NCBI GenBank assembly: GCA_910579965.1 | Contig: CAJTWF010000011.1 | Coordinates: 1 to 60,028 of the forward strand | DNA length: 60,028 nucleotides | Source: an uncultured Oscillospiraceae bacterium | GTDB lineage: Bacteria; Bacillota; Clostridia; Oscillospirales; Oscillospiraceae | Direction of reading: 5' to 3' | The notes under the pieces: generated by a model | What the model saw: the letters and a program-made list of their open reading frames with translations, nothing else | Databases searched by the model: none | Told to the model about the DNA's origin: nothing | Program-made: the position numbers and the translations under genes | Shown here: in pieces, positions 35,020 to 44,114 of the stretch | How the letters are laid out: every line of letters starts with the position of its first letter | How positions within the stretch are numbered: the first letter of the stretch is position 1

Positions 35020-35979
35020 ATGAAAGATCATCGCAGCGCCGCCGTCCTTCCTGCGGAGCAGGAGCTGCGGCTGACGGACGACATGTTCGTCAAGGACGAC
35101 TCCGCCTACACCGACGCGGACAAGATGACCCGCCCGTCCCTGAGCTACTGGAGCGACGCCTGGCGGCGCTTCAAGGAGAACAAGCTGGCCATGATCTCCG
35201 CGGCCATTCTGCTGCTGATCCTGCTGCTGGCGGTCTTCCAGCCCCTCCTCAGCCGCTACGAGTATGACCAGACCGACTATTTTGCCATCAACCAGGGCCC
35301 CAGCCCGGCGCACCTCTTCGGCACGGACGAGCTGGGACGGGACATCTTCACCCGCTGCTGGATGGGCGCGCGGGTGAGCCTGAGCATCGCGCTGGTGGTG
35401 GCGCTGCTGAGCGGCACCATCGGCATCCTCTACGGCGGCGTTGCCGGATACTTCGGCGGTCTGGCGGACAATGTGATGATGCGATTCTGTGAGCTGGTGG
35501 CCTCCATCCCCCAGATGCTGTGGGTGGTGCTGCTGGTGCTGGTCATGAAGCCGGGCGTGTTCCCCATCATCCTCGCCATCGGCGCCACGGGCTGGATCGG
35601 CATGGCCCGCCTGTTCCGGGGCCAGGTGTTCTCCCTGAAGGAGAGCGAATTTGTCCTGGCCAGCCAGACCATGGGGGCGGGGAGCCTGTGGATCATCCTC
35701 AAGCACCTGCTGCCCAACGCCATGAGCCCCATCATCATCAGCATGGCCAACGCCATCCCCGGCGCGATTTTCTCCGAGTCCTTCCTCAGCTATATCGGCC
35801 TGGGCGTTCCGCTGCCCATGGCCAGCTGGGGCTCTCTGGCCAGCGACGGCGCAAACAAGCTGCTGACCTATCCGTATCAGCTGATTTTCCCCGCGCTGCT
35901 GATCTGCGTGACCATGCTGTGCTTTAACCTCATGGGCGACGGCCTGCGGGACGCGCTGGACCCCAGAATGAGACAGTAA
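35020..35979 (+). CDS. dppC: Dipeptide/oligopeptide ABC transporter permease (DppC/OppC)
   Basis: A 319-residue second permease subunit. A cytoplasmic N-terminal tail (about 1-55) includes the usual SYWSDAWRRFKENKLAM. HLFGTDELGRDIFTRCWMGARVSLSIAL is the DppC signature, followed by the EAA loop with LPNAMSPIIISM. It starts 16 bases after dppB, with GGGAGGCGAAAGGA upstream. Confidence 0.93.
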   Translation: MKDHRSAAVLPAEQELRLTDDMFVKDDSAYTDADKMTRPSLSYWSDAWRRFKENKLAMISAAILLLILLLAVFQPLLSRYEYDQTDYFAINQGPSPAHLFGTDELGRDIFTRCWMGARVSLSIALVVALLSGTIGILYGGVAGYFGGLADNVMMRFCELVASIPQMLWVVLLVLVMKPGVFPIILAIGATGWIGMARLFRGQVFSLKESEFVLASQTMGAGSLWIILKHLLPNAMSPIIISMANAIPGAIFSESFLSYIGLGVPLPMASWGSLASDGANKLLTYPYQLIFPALLICVTMLCFNLMGDGLRDALDPRMRQ

Positions 35980-35992
35980 GGAGGAAGAGAAG

Positions 35993-37042
35993 ATGGAAGG
36001 AACAAAACACGCCGGCGTCCTGCTGGACGTGCGGGAGCTGACCTTCTCCTTCAGGACCTACGCCGGCGAGGTGCAGGCAGTCCGGGGCGTCAGCTTTCTC
36101 CTGAAAAAGGGCAGGAGCCTGGGGCTGGTGGGGGAGTCCGGGTGCGGGAAATCCGTAACAGCCAAGTCCATTGTCCGGCTGAACCCGGAGAAACCCCGGG
36201 GCCTCTACAAGAGGGGACAGGTCCTCTTTGAGGGCCGGGATCTGATGGCCATGCCGGAGAAGGAGATGCGGAAGGTCCGGGCACAGGATATCCGCATGAT
36301 CTTTCAGGACCCCATGACCAGCCTCAACCCCACTATGACTGTGGGCAGGCAGATCGTGGAGGGCATTATGAAATATGGCAGTAAGTCCAAGGCGGAGGCC
36401 AAAAAGACCGCTCTGGAGACGCTGGCCCTGGCCGGTATCCCCAGCCCCGAGGACCGCTTCAGACAGTATCCCCACGAGTTTTCCGGCGGCATGCGCCAGC
36501 GGGCCATGATCGCCCTGGCCATGGCGGTGAATCCGAAGCTGCTGATTGCGGACGAGCCCACCACGGCCTTGGACGTGACCATTCAGGCCCAGATCCTGGA
36601 CCTTATCAAGGACATTCAGAAGACATACGGCACCGCCCTCATCATGATTACCCACGATCTGGGCGTGGTGGCCAACATCGCGGACGAGATCGCGGTCATG
36701 TACGCGGGGAAGATCGTGGAGTACGGCGCGGCGGAGGACATCTTTGCCCGCCCCGGCCACCCCTACACCTGGGGCGTGCTCCAGTCCATCCCGCCGGAGG
36801 ACACCAGTGACCGCAGGCCCCTGCACCCCATCCTGGGGTCCCCGCCGGACCTGTTCAACCCGCCGGCAGGCTGTCCCTTTGCCGCCCGCTGTCCCTACGC
36901 CATGCGGGCCTGCGGCCAGCTCTATCCCAGGACCTATGGGCTGGAGGGGGAGGGGCACTGGTGCTCCTGCTGGCTCTACCACGCCAAGGCGATGGACGCG
37001 GTCAATCCCATTACCGGACAGGGGGTGCTCAAAGGTGAGTGA
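35993..37042 (+). CDS. dppD: Peptide ABC transporter ATPase (DppD/OppD)
   Basis: A 349-residue ATPase. Walker A GESGCGKS, signature FSGGMRQR, Walker B LLIADEPTTALD and the switch His in MITHDLG are present. The C-terminal oligopeptide-transporter domain carries the CPFAARCPYAM cysteines that in this family can bind an Fe-S cluster. The stop overlaps the start of dppF by eight bases, implying coupled translation. Confidence 0.94.
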   Translation: MEGTKHAGVLLDVRELTFSFRTYAGEVQAVRGVSFLLKKGRSLGLVGESGCGKSVTAKSIVRLNPEKPRGLYKRGQVLFEGRDLMAMPEKEMRKVRAQDIRMIFQDPMTSLNPTMTVGRQIVEGIMKYGSKSKAEAKKTALETLALAGIPSPEDRFRQYPHEFSGGMRQRAMIALAMAVNPKLLIADEPTTALDVTIQAQILDLIKDIQKTYGTALIMITHDLGVVANIADEIAVMYAGKIVEYGAAEDIFARPGHPYTWGVLQSIPPEDTSDRRPLHPILGSPPDLFNPPAGCPFAARCPYAMRACGQLYPRTYGLEGEGHWCSCWLYHAKAMDAVNPITGQGVLKGE

Positions 37043-38006
37043 GAACGTTATCCTGCGCACAGAGGGTCTGAAAAAGCATTTCCGCATCAAGGGCGGCCGC
37101 ACCGTCAAGGCGGTGGACGGCGTATCTATCCAAGTGGAGCGGGGCAGGACCCTGGGGCTGGTGGGCGAGTCCGGCTGCGGAAAGAGCACCCTGGGGCGGA
37201 CGATCATCCGCATCTACGATCCCACCGAGGGGGTCATCACCCTCAACGGCAAGGACGTCAGCGGCAGGAGCAGCAAGCGGTTCCGTCAGGAGCTGGCCCG
37301 CAGCGTCCAGATGATCTTCCAGGACCCCTACGCCTGCCTCAATCCCCGCATGACGGTAACGGACCTCATCGCGGAGGGCTGGGATCTGAATCGGGAGCTC
37401 CGTCTCTCCGCCGGGGAGCGGCGGGAGAAGGTGATCGAGCTGCTGCGGATCGTGGGGCTCAACGAGGAGCACGCCAACCGCTTCCCCCATGAGTTCTCCG
37501 GCGGGCAGCGCCAGCGGATCGGCATCGCCCGGGCGCTGTCCATGGATCCGGAGCTGGTCATCTGCGATGAGCCCATCTCCGCCCTGGACGTGTCCATCCA
37601 GGCCCAGGTGATGAACCTGCTGCTGCATCTGCAGCAGGAAAAGGGTCTGAGCTATATCTTTATTGCCCACGATCTGTCCATGGTGCGCTATATCTCCGAC
37701 ACAGTGGCGGTTATGTATTTGGGAAGCATCATGGAGTACGCCGGCAACCGGGAGCTCTACGAGCACCCCCAGCACCCCTACACCAAGGCGCTGTTCTCCG
37801 CCATCCCCGTGGCCGATCCGGCGGCGGAGAAGCGCCGGAAGCGGATCAAGCTGGAGGGGGAGATTCCCAGCCCCATCAACGCGCCCAAGGGCTGCAAGTT
37901 CTGCACCCGCTGCGGCGGCGCCAAGCCCGTCTGCTTTGAGCAGGCCCCGCCGCTGAGGGAGTGCGCTCCGGGCCATCTGGTGGCCTGTCACTGCATCAAT
38001 GGCTGA
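37035..38006 (+). CDS. dppF: Peptide ABC transporter ATPase (DppF/OppF)
   Basis: A 323-residue partner ATPase. Walker A GESGCGKSTL, Q-loop MIFQDPYACLNPRMTV, signature FSGGQRQRIG, Walker B LVICDEPISALD and the switch His in FIAHDLS are intact, with the C-terminal cysteine motif CKFCTRC. The GTG at 37035 overlaps dppD by eight bases; there is no ATG nearby that would give the full N-terminus. Confidence 0.93.
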   Translation: MSENVILRTEGLKKHFRIKGGRTVKAVDGVSIQVERGRTLGLVGESGCGKSTLGRTIIRIYDPTEGVITLNGKDVSGRSSKRFRQELARSVQMIFQDPYACLNPRMTVTDLIAEGWDLNRELRLSAGERREKVIELLRIVGLNEEHANRFPHEFSGGQRQRIGIARALSMDPELVICDEPISALDVSIQAQVMNLLLHLQQEKGLSYIFIAHDLSMVRYISDTVAVMYLGSIMEYAGNRELYEHPQHPYTKALFSAIPVADPAAEKRRKRIKLEGEIPSPINAPKGCKFCTRCGGAKPVCFEQAPPLRECAPGHLVACHCING

Positions 38007-38113
38007 TTACGCGGCCGGCCGCGAATCAAAGAGCCTGCGTTCACAGCCGGCGGCTGCGCATACGGGCTCACCAAAGAAAATCCATGAGAAAAAAGAAGGA
38101 AAACGGAGGTCTT

Positions 38114-39802
38114 ATGATGAAAAAGAGAATGCTGCCCCTGCTGTTGATCCTTGCCATGACCCTGTCCCTTGCCGCCTGCGGCGGAAAGGACGCCCCGGAC
38201 GGCGGCCAGGGAGCCGATCAGAACGGACCCGGCAGCGCAGCCACCGCTCCCGCCGGCCCCGGCGGGGAGGAGCTGGCGGATGAGCAGGTCTTCCACTACT
38301 ACACGGGAAACGAGCCCAGCACCCTTGACCCCTGGATGAACAACTCCGGCGCGGCCAGCATCATCATTGCCGCCATCCACGAGCCCATGCTGCGTCCCAG
38401 CCTGGAGGGCGAGGGCTGGGAGCCCGGCCTGTGCGACAGCTATGAGAAGAGCGAGGACGCCACCGTCCACACCCTCCATCTGCGGGAGGGGGCCAAGTGG
38501 CAGGACGGCACGGACATCACGGTGGAGGATATCTACAACAGCTATCTGCGGGTGCTGAACCCCGAGCTGGGCTCCTCCATGGCCTACCGCTACTTCCCCA
38601 TCCTCAATGCGGAGAGGTTCTACATGGGCGAGGTCCCCGCCGGGGAGCTGGGGGTGAAGGTCCTGGACGGCAATCGGATCCAGTTCACCACCGCCAAGCC
38701 CTGCGACTACTTTGTGGACATGATGACCGCCGACAGCTTCGCCCCCGTCCAGGCCGCCGCTGCCGGGACCTTCGGGGAGATGTACGGCACGGACGTGGAC
38801 AAGGTGGTGGCCTCCGGCCCATTCAAGCTGACGGAGTGGACCCATCAGCACAGTCTGGTCCTGGAGAAGAACGAGAACTACTGGGACGCGGAGAACGTCA
38901 AGCTGGAGAAGCTGGACGTCACCATTACCGTTGACCAGAATACCATCCTGGGCATGTTCCAGAACGGCGAGCTGAGCCTGCTCAAGGTGAGCAACGAGCT
39001 GCTGCCCCAGTATGCGGAGGACCCCACCCTGGAGACCGACAGCCGCCTGATGGTCACCTTTATTGAGTTCAACCCCAAAAACGAGTTCCTCGCCAACAAG
39101 AACATCCGGGAGGCCCTCTCCATCGCCTTTGACCGCAGGGTCTACGCCCAGCAGGTCATGCACAACGAGCATCTGGCGGCCTACGGCCTGGTGCCCTACG
39201 GCGTCAAGGGTCTGGACGGCGGCGACTTCCGGGAGCAGAACGGCAACATCGTGGCCGACGCCTCCGATCCCGCCGAGATCGAGCGGGCCCGGCAGCTTCT
39301 GGCCACAGGGCTGGAGGAGCTGGGCAGGACGGTGGAGGAGCTCCAGGCAGGCTTCACCATCCAGTGTCTGGACAGCGGCAAGACCCAGGCCCAGGCCATT
39401 CAGAACATGTGGAAGACCAACCTGGGCGTGGAGATGCCGGTGAGCGTGGTGGACTTCAACGTCCTGCTGCCCATGCTGATGGAGGGCACCTTCGACTGCG
39501 TCATCGGCGGCGGCCAGGACTCCAACTACCGGGATCCCGAGGGCTTCATGAACTTTATCTATGAGGAGGGCAAGTGGGACGATCCCGAGTATCTGGCCCT
39601 GATGGAGAAGGTGCAGACCCAGACCGGCGACGAGCGCATTCAGACCTGGATGGACATTGAGCGGCTGGTCCTGGAGAATTTCATCTACATTCCCCAGGTC
39701 TACTCCGAGAACAACTGGGTGTTCCAGACCAACGTGCGGGGCGTGCAGATCTTTACCTACGGCTATGAGTTCGACTTCAAGAACGTCTGCATTGTAAAAT
39801 AA
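38114..39802 (+). CDS. Peptide-binding lipoprotein of the ABC transporter (OppA/DppA family)
   Basis: A 562-residue extracytoplasmic solute-binding protein (family 5). A lipoprotein signal peptide ends in LAAC (lipidated Cys at residue 22), followed by a Gly/Pro/Ala-rich tether and the SBP_bac_5 domain (EPSTLDPWMNN, REGAKWQDGTDITVEDIYNSYLR). It captures the substrate for the dppBCDF transporter encoded just upstream. ATGATG at 38114-38119 gives two adjacent starts; the second is better spaced from GGAGG. Confidence 0.93.
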   Translation: MMKKRMLPLLLILAMTLSLAACGGKDAPDGGQGADQNGPGSAATAPAGPGGEELADEQVFHYYTGNEPSTLDPWMNNSGAASIIIAAIHEPMLRPSLEGEGWEPGLCDSYEKSEDATVHTLHLREGAKWQDGTDITVEDIYNSYLRVLNPELGSSMAYRYFPILNAERFYMGEVPAGELGVKVLDGNRIQFTTAKPCDYFVDMMTADSFAPVQAAAAGTFGEMYGTDVDKVVASGPFKLTEWTHQHSLVLEKNENYWDAENVKLEKLDVTITVDQNTILGMFQNGELSLLKVSNELLPQYAEDPTLETDSRLMVTFIEFNPKNEFLANKNIREALSIAFDRRVYAQQVMHNEHLAAYGLVPYGVKGLDGGDFREQNGNIVADASDPAEIERARQLLATGLEELGRTVEELQAGFTIQCLDSGKTQAQAIQNMWKTNLGVEMPVSVVDFNVLLPMLMEGTFDCVIGGGQDSNYRDPEGFMNFIYEEGKWDDPEYLALMEKVQTQTGDERIQTWMDIERLVLENFIYIPQVYSENNWVFQTNVRGVQIFTYGYEFDFKNVCIVK

Positions 39803-39809
39803 ACGGGAA

Positions 39810-39849
39810 CGCAGTGACGGGCTGGGCAGACGGCCCGCCCGTCACTGCG
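39810..39849 (+). other. Intercistronic stem-loop after the binding-protein gene
   Basis: A perfect 13-base stem (39810-39822 with 39837-39849) without a T tract. Such hairpins often protect the 3' end of binding-protein mRNA so that it accumulates above the membrane components. Confidence 0.65.
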
Positions 39850-39877
39850 CGGAAAGGGAGAGAAAGGAGGTGTCCGC

Positions 39878-41242
39878 ATGGGGGCGGCCACGCTGCTGGA
39901 GGGGCCGGTAGGCCGCGGGCTGCTGCGGTTCGTACTGCCTATACTGGCAGGCAATATTCTTCAGCAGCTGTACAATTCCGTAGACGCCATGATTATCGGC
40001 CGGTACGTGGGAGAGGCCGCCCTGGGGGCCATCGGGGCCAGTCAGCCCATTATCAGCATCGTCCTGGCGCTGGTGATCGGGCTGGGCATTGGAATGGAGA
40101 TCCTGCTGGGCGTGTACATCGGACAGCGGGACGGGCAGAAGGCCAAGCAGGTGGTGGACACCATGTTCACGGCCGTCATGCTGCTGGCGGTGGTGATGGC
40201 GGCGGCAGGGTGGTTCGGTACGCCGGCCATGCTGCGGGGGATGCGGACCCAGCCGGAGCACATGGAGGCGGCCACCGCCTATCTGCGCATTATCTTCCTG
40301 GGCCTGCCGGGCATCACCGGCTACAACACCATGACCGGCGCGATCCGCGCCTCCGGGGACTCCAGGGCGCCGCTGCTGTTTCTGGCCGTGTGTACGGCGG
40401 CCAATCTGGCGCTGGACCTTCTGGCCGTGCGGGCGCTGGGCATGGGCGTGGAGGGGGCGGCCTGGGCCACCGCTCTGGCCCAGATGCTCTCCTTTCTGCT
40501 CATCCTGGGCTACGCCAACCGCCGTCCCCACGGACTGCGCTACAACGTGCGGGATCTGGATCTGTCCTGGCACATGCTGCTGCGGGGCCTGGGCTACGCC
40601 ATCCCCGCGTCCATCCAGCAGTGCGCCACCAGCGCGGGGACGCTGTTTCTCCAGACGGTGGTCAACGGCCTGGGGGGCAGCGCCGTGACGGCCTACACCA
40701 TCGGCTGCCGCATCGACTCCTTTGCCGCGGCCCCCATCGTGAATATCGGTCAGGCGCTGACCATCTTCACCAGCCAGAACCTGGGGGCGCGGCAGCGGGA
40801 CCGGGTGCGGGAGGCCAAGCGCTACTGCCTCCTGTGGGCCTTCTGCATCGGCGGCGCGCTGCTGGCGCTGCTGTGGGGCTTTGGCGGCGAGATGTCCCGC
40901 TTCTTCGGCGCTGCCGGGGAGACGGTGGACATGGCCTGGGACTACGTGCGGATACTGAGCCTGGGCTACTTCATGGCCGGCTACTTCACCGTGATGGAGG
41001 GGCTGGTCCGGGGGGCGGGGAACACGGTGATCCCCATGGTCAGCACTATTGGGGGCTATTGGCTGTTCCGCCTGCCCGCCGCCGTCCTGCTGCGAGGGCC
41101 TCTGGGCTACCGGGGCGTGTGGATGTCGGTGCTGACCGGCTGGAGCTTCTCCTTCCTGCTGGAGCTGTTCTACACCCGCTCCGGGCATTTCCACCGCCTG
41201 CTGGACAATTCGGAGAGAGTGGAGGAACGAGAACATGAATAG
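39878..41242 (+). CDS. MATE family efflux transporter
   Basis: A 454-residue membrane protein with twelve predicted segments in two homologous halves. The N-terminal LLRFVLPILAGNILQQLYNSVD and the GAxxAPxxS-like second half (LGYAIPASIQQCATSAGTLFLQ) are typical of MATE cation/drug antiporters (DinF/NorM-like). The AGAAAGGAGG site is strong. The position inside a peptide-use operon suggests export of a product or toxic analogue. The stop overlaps the next gene by eight bases. Confidence 0.9.
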   Translation: MGAATLLEGPVGRGLLRFVLPILAGNILQQLYNSVDAMIIGRYVGEAALGAIGASQPIISIVLALVIGLGIGMEILLGVYIGQRDGQKAKQVVDTMFTAVMLLAVVMAAAGWFGTPAMLRGMRTQPEHMEAATAYLRIIFLGLPGITGYNTMTGAIRASGDSRAPLLFLAVCTAANLALDLLAVRALGMGVEGAAWATALAQMLSFLLILGYANRRPHGLRYNVRDLDLSWHMLLRGLGYAIPASIQQCATSAGTLFLQTVVNGLGGSAVTAYTIGCRIDSFAAAPIVNIGQALTIFTSQNLGARQRDRVREAKRYCLLWAFCIGGALLALLWGFGGEMSRFFGAAGETVDMAWDYVRILSLGYFMAGYFTVMEGLVRGAGNTVIPMVSTIGGYWLFRLPAAVLLRGPLGYRGVWMSVLTGWSFSFLLELFYTRSGHFHRLLDNSERVEEREHE

Positions 41243-42914
41243 AGCGTATTTCGCTGTGACGGAGCACCTCCTGCGGGACTGGCCGGAGGACATTGGCCGG
41301 CTCCGGGAGCACACCGGCCTCGCCCGGAGCTGGGAGGAGCTGGAGGGGGCGCTCTCTGCGTGGGCGGAGGTCCGCGCTGTGGAGCTGGCCCGCCGGGAGG
41401 CGGCCGCCCTGACGGCGGTAGGGGAGGAGAACCCCTGGGAGCAGGTGCTCCGCCGGGCCGGCGGGGAGGATCTGAGCTGGATGGAGGAATACGGCCTGCC
41501 GGTTCGGGAGGAGGAGCGGGCCCTCGCCCGGTTTCTCTTCCAATACCCGGCCGGCCGCCTGCGGAGGATGGGGGAGCACATCGTCCAGGCCGTGCTCCAC
41601 GGCTTTGTCAGTCAGAGCAGGGACCGGCGGGACCGGCGGCTGGTGCGGCTCAGCTACTGCCTGGGGCAGGAGGCTCTGGCCGGGGTGGTGCTCCGCTCCC
41701 TGGAGGAGCGGGGGCTGCGGGCCATTGTCCAGAGGCCCCAGTGCCTCGCCTGGTCCGGGGAGTACGCCATGGCTCACGCCGCGGATCTGGCCGCCTGCCT
41801 GAGCGAGGGGGCGCTGGAGGCGCTGCTGGCGGCCTATGCGGGGGCCTTCGCGGACCGGTCCGACAGGCTGCTGGACACCTGCGCCATGATCGGCATCGGC
41901 CAGTTCGGCGAGGCCGCCGGGATCCCCAGGCCGGAGGCCTACGCGCCGCCGCCGGAGCGTCTGGCCCGGCTGCAGAGGCTGGAGGACGCCAAGCGGACGC
42001 TGGAGGCCGCCTATCTGCCCCCCTCGGATCTGTCCTTCTGCAAGGCGGCCTACCCCAACCTGCTGGTGGGAGAGCGCTTCCCCGCGGTTTTTGACGCGTT
42101 CTATGAGCTGAACACCATGGACTCCCACCGCTATGAGCTGATCCAGCAGACCATCATTGACGCGCTGGATGTCTGCGCGTATGTGGAGCTGAAGGGGGCG
42201 GGGGAGAACCGGACGGATCTGCGCATCAGCCTGCCGCCCCTGGGGGACCCGTCCCGGGAGACCAACTTCCTCAACTGCGGCGGCGATCTGAACATCCCCC
42301 ACGGGGAGCTGTTCACCACGCCCCGCCTGGAGGGCACCAGCGGCGTTCTCCATGTGCGGGAGATCTATCTGAGGGGCGTGCATTTTCAGGATCTGTTCCT
42401 CCGCTTTGAGGACGGCCTCGTGACGGACTACGGCTGCGGCGGCTGCGGGGACGCGGCTGCGGGCCGGGCCTATGTGCGCGAGCACCTTCTCCAGGGGCGC
42501 GACACGCTGCCCATGGGGGAGTTCGCCATTGGCAGCAACACGCTGGCGTATGCCATTGTCAGAGATATGGACCTGCTGCCCAGGATGCCGATTCTCCTGG
42601 CAGAGAAGATGGGGCCCCATATCGCGGTGGGGGACCCCTGCTTTGCCCGGGGCGAGGACGCCCCTGTCTACAATCTCTATGACAAAAAGGAAATGGTTGC
42701 CCGGGAAAATGAGCGCACTGCGCGGCGGGGCGGAGATCAGCCGGTCTACACCAACGTACACACGGACATCACCCTGGCCTTTGACGAGCTGGAGCGGCTG
42801 GAGGGCGTTCGGGCCGGCGGCGCCCGTGTGACCATTCTGGAGCGGGGCCGGTTCGTCCTGGCAGGGACGGAGGCGCTCAACGAGCCGCTGACGAGGAGGG
42901 AACATCATGAGTAA
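41235..42914 (+). CDS. Aminopeptidase, M29 family
   Basis: A 559-residue cytoplasmic metallo-aminopeptidase. The C-terminal half carries the M29 motifs: DLNIPHGELFTTP with EGTSG behind it, the GEFAIGSN segment and the EKMGPHIAVGD metal-site region. M29 enzymes release N-terminal residues with Co or Zn. The N-terminal 250 residues are longer and less conserved than in the classic 400-residue AmpS/PepS enzymes, so this is a larger variant. It overlaps the MATE gene and the following amidohydrolase gene, consistent with tight co-expression. Confidence 0.85.
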   Translation: MNRAYFAVTEHLLRDWPEDIGRLREHTGLARSWEELEGALSAWAEVRAVELARREAAALTAVGEENPWEQVLRRAGGEDLSWMEEYGLPVREEERALARFLFQYPAGRLRRMGEHIVQAVLHGFVSQSRDRRDRRLVRLSYCLGQEALAGVVLRSLEERGLRAIVQRPQCLAWSGEYAMAHAADLAACLSEGALEALLAAYAGAFADRSDRLLDTCAMIGIGQFGEAAGIPRPEAYAPPPERLARLQRLEDAKRTLEAAYLPPSDLSFCKAAYPNLLVGERFPAVFDAFYELNTMDSHRYELIQQTIIDALDVCAYVELKGAGENRTDLRISLPPLGDPSRETNFLNCGGDLNIPHGELFTTPRLEGTSGVLHVREIYLRGVHFQDLFLRFEDGLVTDYGCGGCGDAAAGRAYVREHLLQGRDTLPMGEFAIGSNTLAYAIVRDMDLLPRMPILLAEKMGPHIAVGDPCFARGEDAPVYNLYDKKEMVARENERTARRGGDQPVYTNVHTDITLAFDELERLEGVRAGGARVTILERGRFVLAGTEALNEPLTRREHHE

Positions 42915-44094
42915 GGTCTATTACACAGGCAGAAGGCTCTTTGACGGCCGCAGATGTGTGGAGGACTTCGCCATGCTGACGGAGGAGGGGCGGATCCTGG
43001 CGGTGGGACCCCAGGCGGAGACGGCCTGCCCGGCAGACGCCCGGCGCTGTCTCCTGGAGGGCGTCGTCACCCCCGGACTGCTGGACTGCCACGTCCATCT
43101 GGTCAGCTCCGATCTGGCGGAGGAGGAGCCAATATCCCACCGGGAGATGGCCCGGCTGGTGTGCCAGGGGCTGCGCAACGCCAATCTGCTGCTGTCCGCC
43201 GGCGTGGTGGCCTGCCGGGATCTGGGCAGCGTCAGGGGCTGCTCCCTGGGCATCCGGGACGCCATTGACCAGGGCATTGTCCAGGGCCCCAAGGTGCTGG
43301 CCGCGGGCCTCTCCATCTCCGTCACCGCCGGCCACGGGGGCTCCATTGCCCTACAGTGCGATGGCCCGGACGAGATGCGCCGGGGCGTGCGGACCGTCAT
43401 TCGGGACGGGGCGGACGTGGTGAAGCTGATGGCCTCCGGCGGGGTCAACTCCCCGGGGCCGGAGCCGGGGCCCTGCGAGCTGACGGAGGCGGAGTTCTCC
43501 GCCGCCGTGGAGGCGGCCCGCGCCATGGGGCGCAAGGTGGCCATCCACGCCCACGGCGAGACGGCCATCCGCCGGGGCGTGAGCGCGGGGGTGGACTCCG
43601 TGGAGCACGGCGTATTCATGACAGAGGATATCATGGACGAGATGGCCCGCAGAGGCGTCTACCTTGTGCCTACCCTCTCCGCGCCCTACTACGCGGTGGA
43701 GGAGGGGCTGCGGGCGGACCCCGGCAACCCGGACCACCTGCGCAGCAGGAGCGTGGTGCAGCGCCACCGGGATATGCTCAAGCGGTGCAGCGAGAAGGGG
43801 GTGCCCATCGCCTTCGGCACCGACGCCGGCAACACCTATGACCCCTATGAAAAGGCCTATTTTGAGCTGGTGCTCATGGTGGAGGCCGGGCTCACCCCCC
43901 TGGAGGCCTTTACCGCCGCCACAGTGGGCGCGGCGGATCTGATGGGCCTGTCCGGCAGCCTGGGCACGCTGGAGGCGGGGAAGAACGCCTCCTTCCTGTG
44001 CTGGCTGGCGGGGGATCCGCTGGAGGATATCCGGCGGGTCACCGGCGGAAGGACGGTATATTTGAACGGCAGGCGGATTGATGCGCTGTGCTGA
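42907..44094 (+). CDS. Metal-dependent amidohydrolase (prolidase/imidazolonepropionase-like)
   Basis: A 395-residue amidohydrolase-superfamily enzyme. The metal ligands are readable in order: LLDCHVHL (HxH), the bridging Lys in VVKLMASGG, IHAHGE, the VEHG His and FGTDAG (Asp). This subgroup includes Xaa-Pro dipeptidases and N-acyl or carboxypeptidase-like enzymes acting on dipeptides with unusual residues. The eight-base overlap with the M29 gene suggests a joint role in peptide breakdown. Exact substrate unknown. Confidence 0.87.
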   Translation: MSKVYYTGRRLFDGRRCVEDFAMLTEEGRILAVGPQAETACPADARRCLLEGVVTPGLLDCHVHLVSSDLAEEEPISHREMARLVCQGLRNANLLLSAGVVACRDLGSVRGCSLGIRDAIDQGIVQGPKVLAAGLSISVTAGHGGSIALQCDGPDEMRRGVRTVIRDGADVVKLMASGGVNSPGPEPGPCELTEAEFSAAVEAARAMGRKVAIHAHGETAIRRGVSAGVDSVEHGVFMTEDIMDEMARRGVYLVPTLSAPYYAVEEGLRADPGNPDHLRSRSVVQRHRDMLKRCSEKGVPIAFGTDAGNTYDPYEKAYFELVLMVEAGLTPLEAFTAATVGAADLMGLSGSLGTLEAGKNASFLCWLAGDPLEDIRRVTGGRTVYLNGRRIDALC

Positions 44095-44114
44095 CAGATC
44101 ATGAGAGGTGCGTT